Assembly: GCA_027491315.1 (NCBI GenBank)
Contig: JAIXWL010000004.1
Span: 248,001-312,000 of the forward strand
DNA: 64,000 nt
Reading direction: 5' to 3'
Source of the DNA: Cytophagaceae bacterium
GTDB taxonomy: Bacteria > Bacteroidota > Bacteroidia > Cytophagales > Spirosomataceae
Under the pieces are notes generated by a model. The model was not told the DNA's origin. It saw only the letters and a list, made by a program, of their open reading frames with translations, and ran no database searches. The first letter of the stretch is position 1; every line of letters starts with the position of its first letter. This document shows, piece by piece, positions 55,545-64,000 of the stretch. The translations under genes were made by a program, and so were the position numbers.

Positions 55545-55848
55545 TTTTTTGAATTCCTTTCTTGAAAAAAATAGGCCATAGCACATAATCCATTGGCCAA
55601 AGCCTTCGTTTGCATACAAGCTCATGCATTGTATTCCGCTGCTAATTTCTTTCTGGCAAAACCAAAAAAATTCAAGTTTAGCTATTGAAAATGCCGTTGG
55701 TACTAATTTTTGAGGAATTCAAAAAAAATATCTGAATTTGATGTGCTTCATGCCTATGGTATTATTTTTCTACCAACTCAATCAGCCTAACTAGATAGAA
55801 ATCTAAGAAGGGTGGGAAAATTAACCAGACGCTTTAAAACAAATCATA
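55545..55848. other. Intergenic region before the DUF4407 module
   Basis: About 300 bp, AT-rich. Only a weak GGCCA/TGGCC inverted repeat near 55575-55600, which could be a poor terminator of the PIG-L gene, is visible. Confidence 0.4.
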
Positions 55849-56406
55849 ATGGGAATTTGGAATAATTTATTTGGAAGGAATAAACCTGAGGAGAGGCTTA
55901 TTCTTACCGATTCATTGGAGGAAAAGGCCAATGAATTGGATCATCGTTTACACCCTAATTTTGCTGAGAGAAAGCCTCAATTTGGCGGTAGGTCGGAATC
56001 TACTTGGCAACGGATTTTTGATCGAATTCGGCATGATTATGAAATGGAGGGCTATCAAGATGCCTTAACTACTGCCGATAATAAATACCGCGATGATAAT
56101 ATTTCAATCATTCAATTAGACTTACAAGCGGATATACATGAGGCTGAAATTGCCATCAAAGAATACCTAAAAGAAATAGAATTTCATATTAATTCTCGCA
56201 GAAAAGCTGATTTACATGATTTAGTGGAAGAGCTCGAATCCAGGCGAGAAATTTGTTTGGATCGACTTAAAGTCATGGAAGAAATTAAGAGCGATGTTGC
56301 CAATAATACAGGGACCTCTTTTCGGATTATTTTAGCCTACAAGCGAGGCTTTAACAAGGGTTTAGTTGCTCTTTCTATGGCTAATATCATCAACCGTCAT
56401 GTATAA
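55849..56406 (+). CDS. Conserved-looking hypothetical protein, partner of DUF4407
   Basis: 185 residues, no signal peptide or membrane helix. Highly charged and helical: NELDHRLHPNFAER, STWQRIFDRIRHDYEMEGYQDAL near residue 50-70, and a long coiled-coil-like helix (~85-160, IQLDLQADIHEAEIAIKEYLKEIEFHINSRRKADLHDLVEELESRRE). The C-terminus YKRGFNKGLVALSMANIINRH is more basic. I do not recognise the family. The stop lies 4 bp before the DUF4407 start at 56411, so the two form a translationally close pair and may be a complex of a cytoplasmic helical protein and a membrane protein. Confidence 0.8.
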   Translation: MGIWNNLFGRNKPEERLILTDSLEEKANELDHRLHPNFAERKPQFGGRSESTWQRIFDRIRHDYEMEGYQDALTTADNKYRDDNISIIQLDLQADIHEAEIAIKEYLKEIEFHINSRRKADLHDLVEELESRREICLDRLKVMEEIKSDVANNTGTSFRIILAYKRGFNKGLVALSMANIINRHV

Positions 56407-56410
56407 TACT

Positions 56411-57463
56411 ATGGAAAAGAAATATATGCCTTCCGATTTATGGCTTCGTTTTGGTTGTTTCCTTTCAGGACATAATTACCAGATATTGTCGGAATGCTCT
56501 GAAGCTAGTAAACGTGATCAAAAGAAAATCACTTCCGCCTTGGTCATCATCACCTTAATCTGGTCCATTATTGGATATATTTTTTCCAATAAGTACCTCA
56601 ATTTTGGTCCTTGGTTTTCTCTTTTTGGTTCGCTTTTTATGGCGGTGTTGATTGTACAAATTGAGCGACAAATCATTCTTTCGGCCAAACTGAATCATTG
56701 GGCTAAGTTTTTCCGTGTCTTGTTGGGGATTATCGTCGCTGTGATTGGTGCCAGTATCATTGACCAATACCTTTTTGCCAATGATATAGAGAAAATTGCT
56801 CAGGCTTCTGTGGAGGCCAAGGCCTTAAAGGAAAGCAATATAGCCAGGAATTCCTATCAAACATCGGTAGCGCAGTTGGACAGCACGATTCTGGTGGAGA
56901 AATTGAACTTTCAAAAATTACAAAGCCAGATTTTGCGATTACCTGCTACCTTGGCTGGGGGCGGAGGCGGAAAGAAATATGATTCTGCAGGTAATTTGAT
57001 CAGTGAGCAGCAAAGTAGTCGGATTCCTAATCCGGAGATATCTAATTTGCGAACCTTTCAGGCAGCCATTGCCTCCAAAATTAGTGTGTTGGAAAATGAG
57101 AAGATGCAGAAAGGGCAACAATATGCCGCGGAAGTTAAAAATAAAGCAAAGGAAATTTTAAGCCGAAAACCCGGATTTTTGGATGAATTAAATGCCTTGA
57201 TTAATTACTTGTTGGAGTTTGATCCATATCCTACCGCATTAATCTTTTATTTGATTTGGTTCTTCTTTTTCCTGCTCATAGAATCTTTGGTCTTAATTAT
57301 TAAAAGTAATCACCATGAAAATGATTACGAGAAGGTGGTAGACTACCAGCAACATATTCGTATTCGTCGATTAATGGCTTTAGAAGATCAGCGCAACGCT
57401 GCTTTAGGTTATAATTCAATGATTAGCTCATCATCTAATTTAATCCATAATCTACCTAAATAA
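56411..57463 (+). CDS. DUF4407 membrane protein
   Basis: 350 residues from ATG 56411; the frame extends upstream over the previous gene but MEKKYMPSDLWLRFGCFLSGHNYQIL is the family start. Three transmembrane helices (ITSALVIITLIWSIIGYIFS, WFSLFGSLFMAVLIVQIE, FFRVLLGIIVAVIGASIIDQYLF), a ~150-residue coiled-coil-rich soluble loop, and a fourth helix (PTALIFYLIWFFFFLLIESLVLII), then a short basic tail. The family is common in Bacteroidota and Actinobacteria with unknown function. Terminated by 57478-57511. Confidence 0.9.
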   Translation: MEKKYMPSDLWLRFGCFLSGHNYQILSECSEASKRDQKKITSALVIITLIWSIIGYIFSNKYLNFGPWFSLFGSLFMAVLIVQIERQIILSAKLNHWAKFFRVLLGIIVAVIGASIIDQYLFANDIEKIAQASVEAKALKESNIARNSYQTSVAQLDSTILVEKLNFQKLQSQILRLPATLAGGGGGKKYDSAGNLISEQQSSRIPNPEISNLRTFQAAIASKISVLENEKMQKGQQYAAEVKNKAKEILSRKPGFLDELNALINYLLEFDPYPTALIFYLIWFFFFLLIESLVLIIKSNHHENDYEKVVDYQQHIRIRRLMALEDQRNAALGYNSMISSSSNLIHNLPK

Positions 57464-57477
57464 TCTTCATTGCTCAT

Positions 57478-57511
57478 AAAAAAGCCTCCTGAAAAATCAG
57501 GAGGCTTTTTA
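57478..57511. terminator. Bidirectional rho-independent terminator
   Basis: A-run plus GCCTCCTGA pairs with TCAGGAGGC plus T-run (57478-57492 with 57497-57511) around AAAA; serves the DUF4407 gene and the convergent metzincin gene. Confidence 0.9.
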
Positions 57512-57527
57512 TTTAAAACCATTTCTA

Positions 57528-60104
57528 TTATTTCTTTGGATCTAAAGCTTTGTCGATTCGAGCCATTAAATCTAAAAGATGCAATTTACTTAAGCGGTCA
57601 GCTGAGCCAGCAGATGCGGCTTTTAAGCTATCTTTTAAACTAAGTAATTGACCTCTGGCGATAGAAGGCAAATCGGTTTGGTTTAGATTAACGACTCTTG
57701 TCTTGTAGCCGTAGGTGACACCCACGGGAACGGATCTAACTTGAGCGGAACCTGGATTCAATAAAGTGGCTACTTTATCAATGAATAATTTCTGAAGATT
57801 TCTTCTGAAAATATCGATCGAAGCTTGGCTCTTTAATTCGGCAAAAATACCTAAGCGTAAATCGGTCATTAGTTCATCAACAGAATAATTGTTTTTGTTG
57901 ATAGAAGAAGCTTCCATTAAACGAACCATGCGATCGCCCATCAATAAATTTGTCAAGGTCGCATCTTGCATCGATTTTATGGATTCAAGTCCATTTTCCG
58001 GATTAATTTTTGCTAAAATATTTTGATCCAGTAACCAAGTTGGTGTAGCAAACAATTGTTTATTTAAGAAAGCTACAGCATCTTTTTGTAGGTTTTTGGG
58101 AACTATTTCAAATTGATTCCCAGCCATATCATATGTTTTGGGAGTATCATAAATACCTCCTACATTTTTGGTAACATGACCTAGGTACCTTCTAAATTGA
58201 CCAGTTACATTGCTGTATAATTCATCTAGCTCTGAATAACTTTCTCCATTTTCTTTGGTCCAATCTATCAAGTTTGGCAGGATTCGCTGTAGGTTTTTAA
58301 TTCCGTAAGTAGAGGCAAGCATGGCATTGTCTCCTATATCTTCTGTTTGGTAACGAGGGTCATAAGGACTAACTTCAGTTCCAAACCAAAGTCTACGGTT
58401 TTTGTAAGCCTCTTTGGTTAATTCATTCAGAATGGCTTTTTCTTCTTTTTCGCTTTTGGCATCTTCAAAATAAGAATATCCCCATTTGATAGCCCATTTG
58501 TCATAATCACCAATTTTTGGGAATAGATGTTTTACTCCATCTTCGGGTTGAGCTACATAGTTAAAACGGGCATAATCCATGATGGAGGAAGTATGTCCAT
58601 TTTTCTCTTGAAAATCTTTATCCCTTAATTTTTCCACGGGTGTGGCTGAGCTTGCTCCCATGTTATGACGTAAACCTAAGGTATGACCCACTTCATGAGA
58701 AGACACAAAACGGATTAACTCGCCCATCAGGGCGTCATCAAATTGTTTTTTGCGGGCATTAGGGTCTACAGCTCCGGTTTGAACCATATACCAATTACGT
58801 AGAAGCGACATAATGTTATGGTACCAGCCGATATGGCTTTCTAGGATTTCGCCGGTTCTTGGATCATGAACATTGGGGCCGTACGCATTTTGAATATCGG
58901 CAGCGAAATAACGTACTACCGAGAAGCGAGCATCTTCTAAACTCATGCTAGGGTCATTTTCAGGCCAATATTCTCCGCGAATGGCATTTTTCCAACCAGC
59001 ATGTTCGAATGCCACTTTCCAGTCATCTATACCCGCTTTAATGTATTTTTTCCATTTATCAGGAGTAGCTGGGTCGATGTAATAAACAATGGGTTTAGCT
59101 GGTTCAATCAATTCACCTTTTTTCTGCTTTTCAGCATCCTCTTTTGATTTAGGCTCCAGTCGCCATCTAACCGCAAATACATCGGTTTCTGCTTTTTGTG
59201 ATTCCTCTTCAAATACCCCATATTGATTGGCAAAATATCCTACACGCGCATCAAAGCTTCTTTTTCGCATGGGTTTTTTAGGAAGAGCTATCATGGAAGT
59301 GTTTAATTCCAAAGTCACTAAACCTGCATCCAATCCAGCGGGTAAATTGGTGCCAATTCTAGGTACCGGACTTAAGGAAATCAAAGCAGGGACCGTAGAA
59401 TAGGTTTTTACCGACCTAATTTCTGTATTAATAGGATAAGTGCTTATTTTTTGAATGAATGACTTGTCCTTTTGAAATGCCTGTAAGCTCAGTGTTTGTT
59501 TTCTAACTGGATCTAAAGAAAATGTCTGAATGTCGGAATCAAAGGTACTCGTCATGTCGATGACGTAGGATAAATCCTTTTTGCCGCTAGAATCTTTCTT
59601 GATAGCAAGAATGTCATATATGCCAATGATTGGGTTAGCAGAGGAGTTTTTAACGGCCTGAGCTAGGGGCTTTCCTTCATCGGGCGAAATAATGACATAA
59701 CTAATGGAACGAAGTAATAAATTTTGGTTATTACCTTTTTCAAATTGAATGACTTGTCGGTTTACTTCTTCGCCCCCAAAAATACCACCGCCAGCCGGTG
59801 TTTTGGAAAAGCGCGTGATGGTCATGATTTCCTGTTCAATTAAAGTGGCAGGTATTTCAAAAAGGTATTTTTGATCCATTTTATGGACGTCTATTAATCC
59901 TTTTTGGGTGACCGCGGTGCTGTCAACTACTTTATTATAGGGTTTAGGTCCTTTTTTGGCATCAGCTTTGGGGGCTTCTGCTTTTGGAGTGGCGGCTACG
60001 GGTGCCTTTAGTGGTTCTACTTTTTTATTGCTTTGTGCGAATGCTGAGGGAGTTTGACTCAATAACATGGCCGCTACAAGCAATTTTAGTTGTAATTTTT
60101 TCAT
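57528..60104 (-). CDS. Zinc-dependent metalloprotease (DUF5117/DUF5118/DUF4953 metzincin)
   Basis: 858 residues. Signal peptide MKKLQLKLLVAAMLLSQTPSAFAQ, then a Pro/Lys/Ala-rich linker (VEPLKAPVAATPKAEAPKADAKKGPKP), DUF5118 and DUF5117 domains (YLFEIPATLIEQEIMTITRFS onward, ~75-380), and a metzincin catalytic domain. The zinc motif HEVGHTLGLRH has H470, E471, H474 and H480, and the Met-turn is SIMDYARFNY. C-terminal ~350 residues are the DUF4953-type helical region. The family is a large periplasmic or secreted protease group of Bacteroidota. It follows the subtilase gene on the same strand, separated by a terminator at 60234-60265. Confidence 0.93.
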   Translation of the reverse strand: MKKLQLKLLVAAMLLSQTPSAFAQSNKKVEPLKAPVAATPKAEAPKADAKKGPKPYNKVVDSTAVTQKGLIDVHKMDQKYLFEIPATLIEQEIMTITRFSKTPAGGGIFGGEEVNRQVIQFEKGNNQNLLLRSISYVIISPDEGKPLAQAVKNSSANPIIGIYDILAIKKDSSGKKDLSYVIDMTSTFDSDIQTFSLDPVRKQTLSLQAFQKDKSFIQKISTYPINTEIRSVKTYSTVPALISLSPVPRIGTNLPAGLDAGLVTLELNTSMIALPKKPMRKRSFDARVGYFANQYGVFEEESQKAETDVFAVRWRLEPKSKEDAEKQKKGELIEPAKPIVYYIDPATPDKWKKYIKAGIDDWKVAFEHAGWKNAIRGEYWPENDPSMSLEDARFSVVRYFAADIQNAYGPNVHDPRTGEILESHIGWYHNIMSLLRNWYMVQTGAVDPNARKKQFDDALMGELIRFVSSHEVGHTLGLRHNMGASSATPVEKLRDKDFQEKNGHTSSIMDYARFNYVAQPEDGVKHLFPKIGDYDKWAIKWGYSYFEDAKSEKEEKAILNELTKEAYKNRRLWFGTEVSPYDPRYQTEDIGDNAMLASTYGIKNLQRILPNLIDWTKENGESYSELDELYSNVTGQFRRYLGHVTKNVGGIYDTPKTYDMAGNQFEIVPKNLQKDAVAFLNKQLFATPTWLLDQNILAKINPENGLESIKSMQDATLTNLLMGDRMVRLMEASSINKNNYSVDELMTDLRLGIFAELKSQASIDIFRRNLQKLFIDKVATLLNPGSAQVRSVPVGVTYGYKTRVVNLNQTDLPSIARGQLLSLKDSLKAASAGSADRLSKLHLLDLMARIDKALDPKK

Positions 60105-60233
60105 GTATGTTGGTTGTTTATAAGGTATGATACCTATCCCTCAATTTCAGAGAAATAAGCTACTAGGTAATTTAACGGCGAGGATTTTAAATCAAGCCAT
60201 TTTAAATTAACTGCCTTACCTTAAAATTGTTAT

Positions 60234-60265
60234 AAAAAAAGCCTCTCACGAATGGAGAGGCTTTT
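60234..60265 (-). terminator. Rho-independent terminator of the subtilase gene
   Basis: AAAAGCCTCTC and GAGAGGCTTTT form an 11-bp stem; on the minus strand the second arm runs into seven T. Confidence 0.85.
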
Positions 60266-60296
60266 AAAACACGGGTTAATGGGTAACAATCAGAAA

Positions 60297-61697
60297 TTAA
60301 TAAAATCCTACTACTCCCACATTTAATCGACCACCAGTAATGGTTTTACCACTTAAAGAAGGGGTAGGAATGGTATTATTTAGAATGGCTTTTTTAATGG
60401 CCTGAGAGTTTATTTGTGTGGTGCTAGAAGGGAAATTTTTAGCTGCATATAGTGCTACTGCGGCACTAACATGTGGCGTTGCCATAGATGTACCATTGTA
60501 TGCTGCATAACCAACTCCATTTGGTCCAGGCACAGTTGAGATTATATTGGCACCGGGAGCACCTAAAGCTACTGTTTTTACACCAAAATTTGACCAAGAA
60601 GGTACTAGTCCATTTGCATCAATGGCTGAAACAGCAATCACGTTGGGTGAAGCATAGCTGGCAGGGTATGATTTAACATTATCAATATTTGATCCGGCAT
60701 TTCCAGCTGCTGCAATAAATAAGATTCCTGCTTTATCAGCACGCTGGATGGCAGCTAATAATAACTTGGAATAGCCACCGCCACCCCAGGAATTATTACT
60801 GGCAACTATATTGATACCTTTACTTTTTTTCAAGTTTGTCAAATAATCAATGGCTTTAATGGCATTAGATGTAGACCCTCCTGTTGCTCCTAGAAATTTA
60901 GAAGGTATAATTTTTACGTTCCAATTCATACCTACTACTCCGATTGAATTATTACCTAATCCTCCGATGGTTCCAGAAACGTGAGTCCCATGAGAATCTA
61001 TATCGTTGGTGGAGAGTCCGTCATAAACGCTAGCGTCATTATTGGCAAAATCCCATCCACGAACATCATCGATAAACCCGTTTCTGTCATTGTCAAGACC
61101 ATCAACAATCTCATTAGGATTGATCCATATATTGTCTATTAAATCGGGGTGATTGAACATGACACCTTCGTCAATTACGCCGATGTATACAGTTGAACGT
61201 CCTGTATTATTATTGGCCCAAGCTACGTTTGCATTACTTCCATAGGTACCATTTAATCCCCACAATTGTCCAGTTCCATAATATAAGTCATTAGGAGTAG
61301 TAGTGGTTTGTTGGTGGGTATATAATTGATTGGGTTCAGCTATCTCAATCAAAGAATTTCCAGCAGCGCGGTTAATGGCCTCAATGGCATTGATATTCGT
61401 TTTGACTACATAGAATCCTTCGTCCCCTTCATTTTTCATTTCTTGGGTGACGATTTGTTCTTTGATGGTACCAGTGATTGCCTTCAAAGCATTAAGTTTT
61501 CCTGCTTCGGAGGTTCCACTTTTGAATTTAATTAGAACTTCGTTGGAACTGATTTTTCCAACATTTGAATTTTGTGTTAATCCTAGAGCAGATGAATTAC
61601 CGTTATTTCCATTAGGAGATAAAGCTAAATCATCCATTTGCATTTGGCAGGAAAAAGCAACTGCAGCCAAAAGCACAAGAGCAATTTTCGATTTCAT
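60297..61697 (-). CDS. S8 family subtilisin-like serine protease, lipoprotein
   Basis: 466 residues. Lipoprotein signal MKSKIALVLLAAVAFSCQMQ. An inhibitor_I9/fervidolysin-like propeptide follows (NEVLIKFKSGTSEAGKLNALKAI, ~50-125). Catalytic triad: D176 in VIDEGVMFNHPDL, H236 in SHGTHVSGT and S404 in NGTSMATPHVSAA; oxyanion Asn in ASNNSWGGGGY. The mature enzyme ends soon after the catalytic domain, so there is no type IX sorting domain. It is likely tethered at the periplasmic or surface face of a membrane. Confidence 0.94.
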   Translation of the reverse strand: MKSKIALVLLAAVAFSCQMQMDDLALSPNGNNGNSSALGLTQNSNVGKISSNEVLIKFKSGTSEAGKLNALKAITGTIKEQIVTQEMKNEGDEGFYVVKTNINAIEAINRAAGNSLIEIAEPNQLYTHQQTTTTPNDLYYGTGQLWGLNGTYGSNANVAWANNNTGRSTVYIGVIDEGVMFNHPDLIDNIWINPNEIVDGLDNDRNGFIDDVRGWDFANNDASVYDGLSTNDIDSHGTHVSGTIGGLGNNSIGVVGMNWNVKIIPSKFLGATGGSTSNAIKAIDYLTNLKKSKGINIVASNNSWGGGGYSKLLLAAIQRADKAGILFIAAAGNAGSNIDNVKSYPASYASPNVIAVSAIDANGLVPSWSNFGVKTVALGAPGANIISTVPGPNGVGYAAYNGTSMATPHVSAAVALYAAKNFPSSTTQINSQAIKKAILNNTIPTPSLSGKTITGGRLNVGVVGFY

Positions 61698-62089
61698 TAT
61701 TCGATTTTTTAAAGGTTTTAAGTTTCATATTTTTATCTAGAACACTTCTTAAAAAATTTCGAACACGTGGTAAATGTAATAATTAGATTGAATTATTTTC
61801 ATATTTAAATCTAAATTATCTTAAATTTTTACCATTTTTTTGCTTAAAAAGCCATTTTTTTGATATATACCATCAATTTTGTTCAAAAATTAAATGGTTT
61901 TTTAGGTATTTTTTTTCAAATAAATTTAGATTTATATCTAATTATCTAATCAAAATCGTTTCATATTTATACGATTATCTAATAATAAAGCTTTCCAAAA
62001 TTCCGTATTTTTTTTAATCCTACTGAAGAATAAAAAAAGCCTCCCATGCATGTCACAGGAGGCTCTGTTTTTTAACAAATTAGCTTATT
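61698..62089. other. AT-rich intergenic region upstream of the subtilase gene
   Basis: About 390 bp, very AT-rich and without a recognisable gene. It holds the leader and promoter of the subtilase gene (no exact TAnnTTTG box seen) and the terminator 62032-62064 of the esterase gene. Confidence 0.55.
62032..62064 (-). terminator. Rho-independent terminator of the esterase gene
   Basis: AGCCTCC (62038-62044) pairs with GGAGGCT (62058-62064); on the minus strand it is followed by seven T. Confidence 0.8.
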
Positions 62090-63367
62090 TTATTTACCTT
62101 TTTTCTGGGCCGCCATCCAATCCATGATGCTGACGGGTTTACCATTCCATTTGACCAATGATCCATCAAAATCTGTTCTCGGTAAATTCTCATGTAAATA
62201 CACCCATGACCAATGGCCATTGTAGGTAAATCCTTTTCCACCATAAAAATTGGTAATATCATGTACATGGTCATAATAGGTGAAATGTACATTTTTAGCT
62301 CCTGCCGCTTGTAATCTCTTAAATACAGGTACGACGGTTAAATCCGGTTGCGTGGTGGCATCGTCTTTGGAATGAACAAACCAAATGGGTACTTGCTTGA
62401 TTTTTTGAATATCAGCATCGCTGATGTATTCTGAACGATAGGCTAAGGCACTAATGTAGCCTGCCGCAAAATAATCTGGATAAAGTAATATCAGTTTCAA
62501 TGCCATATATCCTCCATTGGAACATCCTCCTACATAGATTCTACTAGGGTCTATGTTGGGGTTGGACTTAACATAATCCTTAATCAAGGCCATTAAACCT
62601 TCATTATACACATCATTTTCCTTACCCTGTGTACTTACTTTTTGAGCATTATGCATCCAAGCACCTGGACATTGTGGCGATAAAACATAGGCACCTTCAA
62701 AGATGGATTGAATGGATTCTGAGGCATAATTGGCTGCTTTATTGCCCAATAAAGGTATGGTGGGGTCAAAACCTCCTTCTCCACCTCCATGTAACCATAT
62801 AATCAGTGGGGCTTTATCCTTTTTGACTGTCGGACTAAAGGTCGCATAGGACATAGTTAATTGATCATTGAACTTAAATTTCCCATTTAAATCAAATTGA
62901 TCAATCAAAGGCATGATTTTTCCCAAATTAGTATCCCAAACTTGTTGAGATTTTGAGTCAATGATGGTCAATTGGTAATCAACCCACACATTTCCTTTGC
63001 TACGAAAATATTGAATGGGAGAGCTAATGGCTAATTGTGGGCCCACGGATAAAACCAAAGTAATGTTTTTGCCCGTTTTCACTCGGTTCCCTTTCTCATC
63101 GGAGACATAAGCTCCAATCACCTCTCTTTTTCCAGAGGATTGTTCATCAGCAATAGGTCCTGCGGCCGATTTTCTCGATGCGAAAACCGTATAATCTGCC
63201 GCGCGAACTTGAGACGTGGTATCGGATAAGGATAAAATAACCTTGTTAACACCTGCTCCCCAGTCAAAACCTTCTACTACCAGTTTGTAGGATCCAGTGG
63301 GTTTGGCAGTCAGATTACAGGTTAAAGTCGTTACTAAAAGTGCTATTAGGTAAAGTGTTTTCTTCAT
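62090..63367 (-). CDS. Exported prolyl-oligopeptidase/PHB-depolymerase-like alpha/beta hydrolase
   Basis: 425 residues from ATG 63367, at signal peptide MKKTLYLIALLVTTLTCNLTA; the frame extends 51 bp upstream. An N-terminal beta domain (~30-190) precedes the hydrolase: oxyanion motif LIIWLHGGGEGGFD, nucleophile elbow YVGGCSNGGYMALKL (Ser), acid in HSKDDATTQ and catalytic His in DHVHDITNFYGG. The type matches esterases and putative peptidases annotated as prolyl oligopeptidase family or PHB-depolymerase-like in Bacteroidota polysaccharide loci. Substrate unknown. Confidence 0.88.
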   Translation of the reverse strand: MKKTLYLIALLVTTLTCNLTAKPTGSYKLVVEGFDWGAGVNKVILSLSDTTSQVRAADYTVFASRKSAAGPIADEQSSGKREVIGAYVSDEKGNRVKTGKNITLVLSVGPQLAISSPIQYFRSKGNVWVDYQLTIIDSKSQQVWDTNLGKIMPLIDQFDLNGKFKFNDQLTMSYATFSPTVKKDKAPLIIWLHGGGEGGFDPTIPLLGNKAANYASESIQSIFEGAYVLSPQCPGAWMHNAQKVSTQGKENDVYNEGLMALIKDYVKSNPNIDPSRIYVGGCSNGGYMALKLILLYPDYFAAGYISALAYRSEYISDADIQKIKQVPIWFVHSKDDATTQPDLTVVPVFKRLQAAGAKNVHFTYYDHVHDITNFYGGKGFTYNGHWSWVYLHENLPRTDFDGSLVKWNGKPVSIMDWMAAQKKGK

Positions 63368-63526
63368 TGTTTTAGGTATTTTTTTATCAATGTAGCTATA
63401 ATTTGGAAATTCCTTCACCTTTAAATCATCCTAAATAGGTATGAGGTACAAGTATCGATTGATTTTAAGGGGGATGAATTAATAGTAAAACCTAAAAATG
63501 TCATTCCATTATGAAAGATTTACTTC

Positions 63527-63534
63527 TACATTTG
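63527..63534 (+). promoter_or_regulatory. Putative -7 promoter element (TACATTTG)
   Basis: Exact TAnnTTTG match 22 bp upstream of the NTF2-like start; no clear -33 triplet. Confidence 0.45.
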
Positions 63535-63556
63535 AAAAAAAAATAGGCTTTCACGC

Positions 63557-64000
63557 ATGAATCATCGACTACTTATTACCGGCATTATTTTGGTCACACT
63601 GCTTACAGGAACAAGGAATGTTCAAGCCCAGGCTCCATTAGATAGCCTTCATCAACCGATCATTCAATTTTTTGATGGGTTTTCTCAAGTAAAGGAAAGT
63701 TTGTTCCGAGAGAATACCACCCCAGATTTTGTGCTGTATGAAGCGGGCATGATTTGGACCAACGATACCTTAGCACTAAAAATTAAAGGGAATCCTAGTG
63801 CCAATTTTGAGCGAAAAAATACTTTTACATTTTTGAAAACGGAGCAAAAGGGAGATATGGCATGGGTTTCATATTGGAATCAAGCTATTATCCGAAGGGA
63901 AGATAAAATCAGGAATGTTCGTTGGCTAGAAACTGTGGTTTTAGTCCGACAGGCTGGAAGATGGAAAATTAGGATGATGCATTCTACTCCGATGCGCTAA
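63557..64000 (+). CDS. Exported NTF2-like (DUF4440/SnoaL) small protein
   Basis: 147 residues; the TAA stop is the last codon of the window. Signal peptide MNHRLLITGIILVTLLTGTRNVQAQ. The mature part has an alpha+beta cone layout: helix at SLHQPIIQFFDGFSQVKES, DFVLYEAGMIWTNDTLAL, and strands MAWVSYWNQAIIRRE, RWLETVVLVRQAGRWKIRMMHSTPM, a pattern shared by DUF4440/SnoaL-like proteins. Often a ketosteroid-isomerase-like fold with varied ligands. Function not predictable. Confidence 0.85.
   Translation: MNHRLLITGIILVTLLTGTRNVQAQAPLDSLHQPIIQFFDGFSQVKESLFRENTTPDFVLYEAGMIWTNDTLALKIKGNPSANFERKNTFTFLKTEQKGDMAWVSYWNQAIIRREDKIRNVRWLETVVLVRQAGRWKIRMMHSTPMR

Noticed and set aside
55849-57463. DUF4407 module as an anti-phage system
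   Set aside because: No nuclease, toxin or nucleotide-sensing domain and no defence genes nearby; nothing in the sequence supports the idea.

Overview
The window looks like chromosomal DNA of a Bacteroidota bacterium, most likely of the order Cytophagales. The evidence is gene content (two PorP/SprF genes paired with C-terminal gliding-motility sorting domains, a DUF4407 protein, a membrane-anchored AraC regulator, the MAKG-type lysine-rich micro-protein), AT-rich intergenic DNA, TAnnTTTG promoter elements and little sign of Shine-Dalgarno sequences. Genus is not resolved. I found no rRNA, tRNA, CRISPR array, phage, plasmid or intact insertion sequence, and no SusC/SusD pair.

Layout. 1-7680 (+): a tight operon of a kelch protein (cut by the window edge), a PSCyt/PSD1-type cytochrome protein, a Tat-exported DUF1501 protein, a multidomain membrane cytochrome and a Tat-exported PLP enzyme. 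7759-11519 (+): a DUF5009 membrane protein, a sorbosone/glucose-dehydrogenase-like propeller and a YncE-like propeller. 11516-17227: AsmA protein, M48 lipoprotein protease, outer-membrane barrel, sialidase-like protein. 17419-25857 (-): two type IX secretion modules, each a CHU_C-domain protein followed by PorP/SprF; one carries a 1705-residue repeat adhesin and the other only a 176-residue protein. 26855-31145: PhoPQ-activated-type protein, heparinase II/III-like lyase, esterase. 31201-35523 (-): GMC oxidoreductase plus gluconate-dehydrogenase subunit 3, BaiN-type flavoprotein, MgtC. 35845-39018: DUF6526 protein and a propeller/HEAT/cytochrome protein. 39511-44010 (+): membrane AraC regulator, then a four-gene sugar cluster (aldo/keto reductase, zinc dehydrogenase, isomerase/epimerase, RhaM-type mutarotase). 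44044-49516: DUF3500 protein, Tat-exported Gfo/Idh/MocA protein, GDPD, threonine-to-glycine pathway (tdh, kbl). 49657-57463: lysine-rich micro-protein, CBM-like protein, barrel/AraC/aldo-keto operon, SGNH hydrolase, SelW-like protein, PIG-L deacetylase, two-gene DUF4407 module. 57528-64000: DUF5117-type metzincin, subtilase lipoprotein, esterase, NTF2-like protein.

Common thread: many products carry Sec, Tat or lipoprotein signals and act on sugars or proteins outside the cytoplasm. Several are redox proteins (cytochrome c, sorbosone-dehydrogenase-like propellers, GMC flavoprotein) that suggest periplasmic carbohydrate oxidation. This functional reading is inference.

The least explained signals are non-coding. 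Three tandem heptamer arrays (8899-8989, 34774-34892, 47233-47267) each begin at or next to the stop codon of a gene, and read in that gene's sense most units start with TAG. There is also a 56-bp near-perfect palindrome with TG...CA ends (47274-47329) and an 18-bp poly-A tract upstream of the adhesin (26179-26196).
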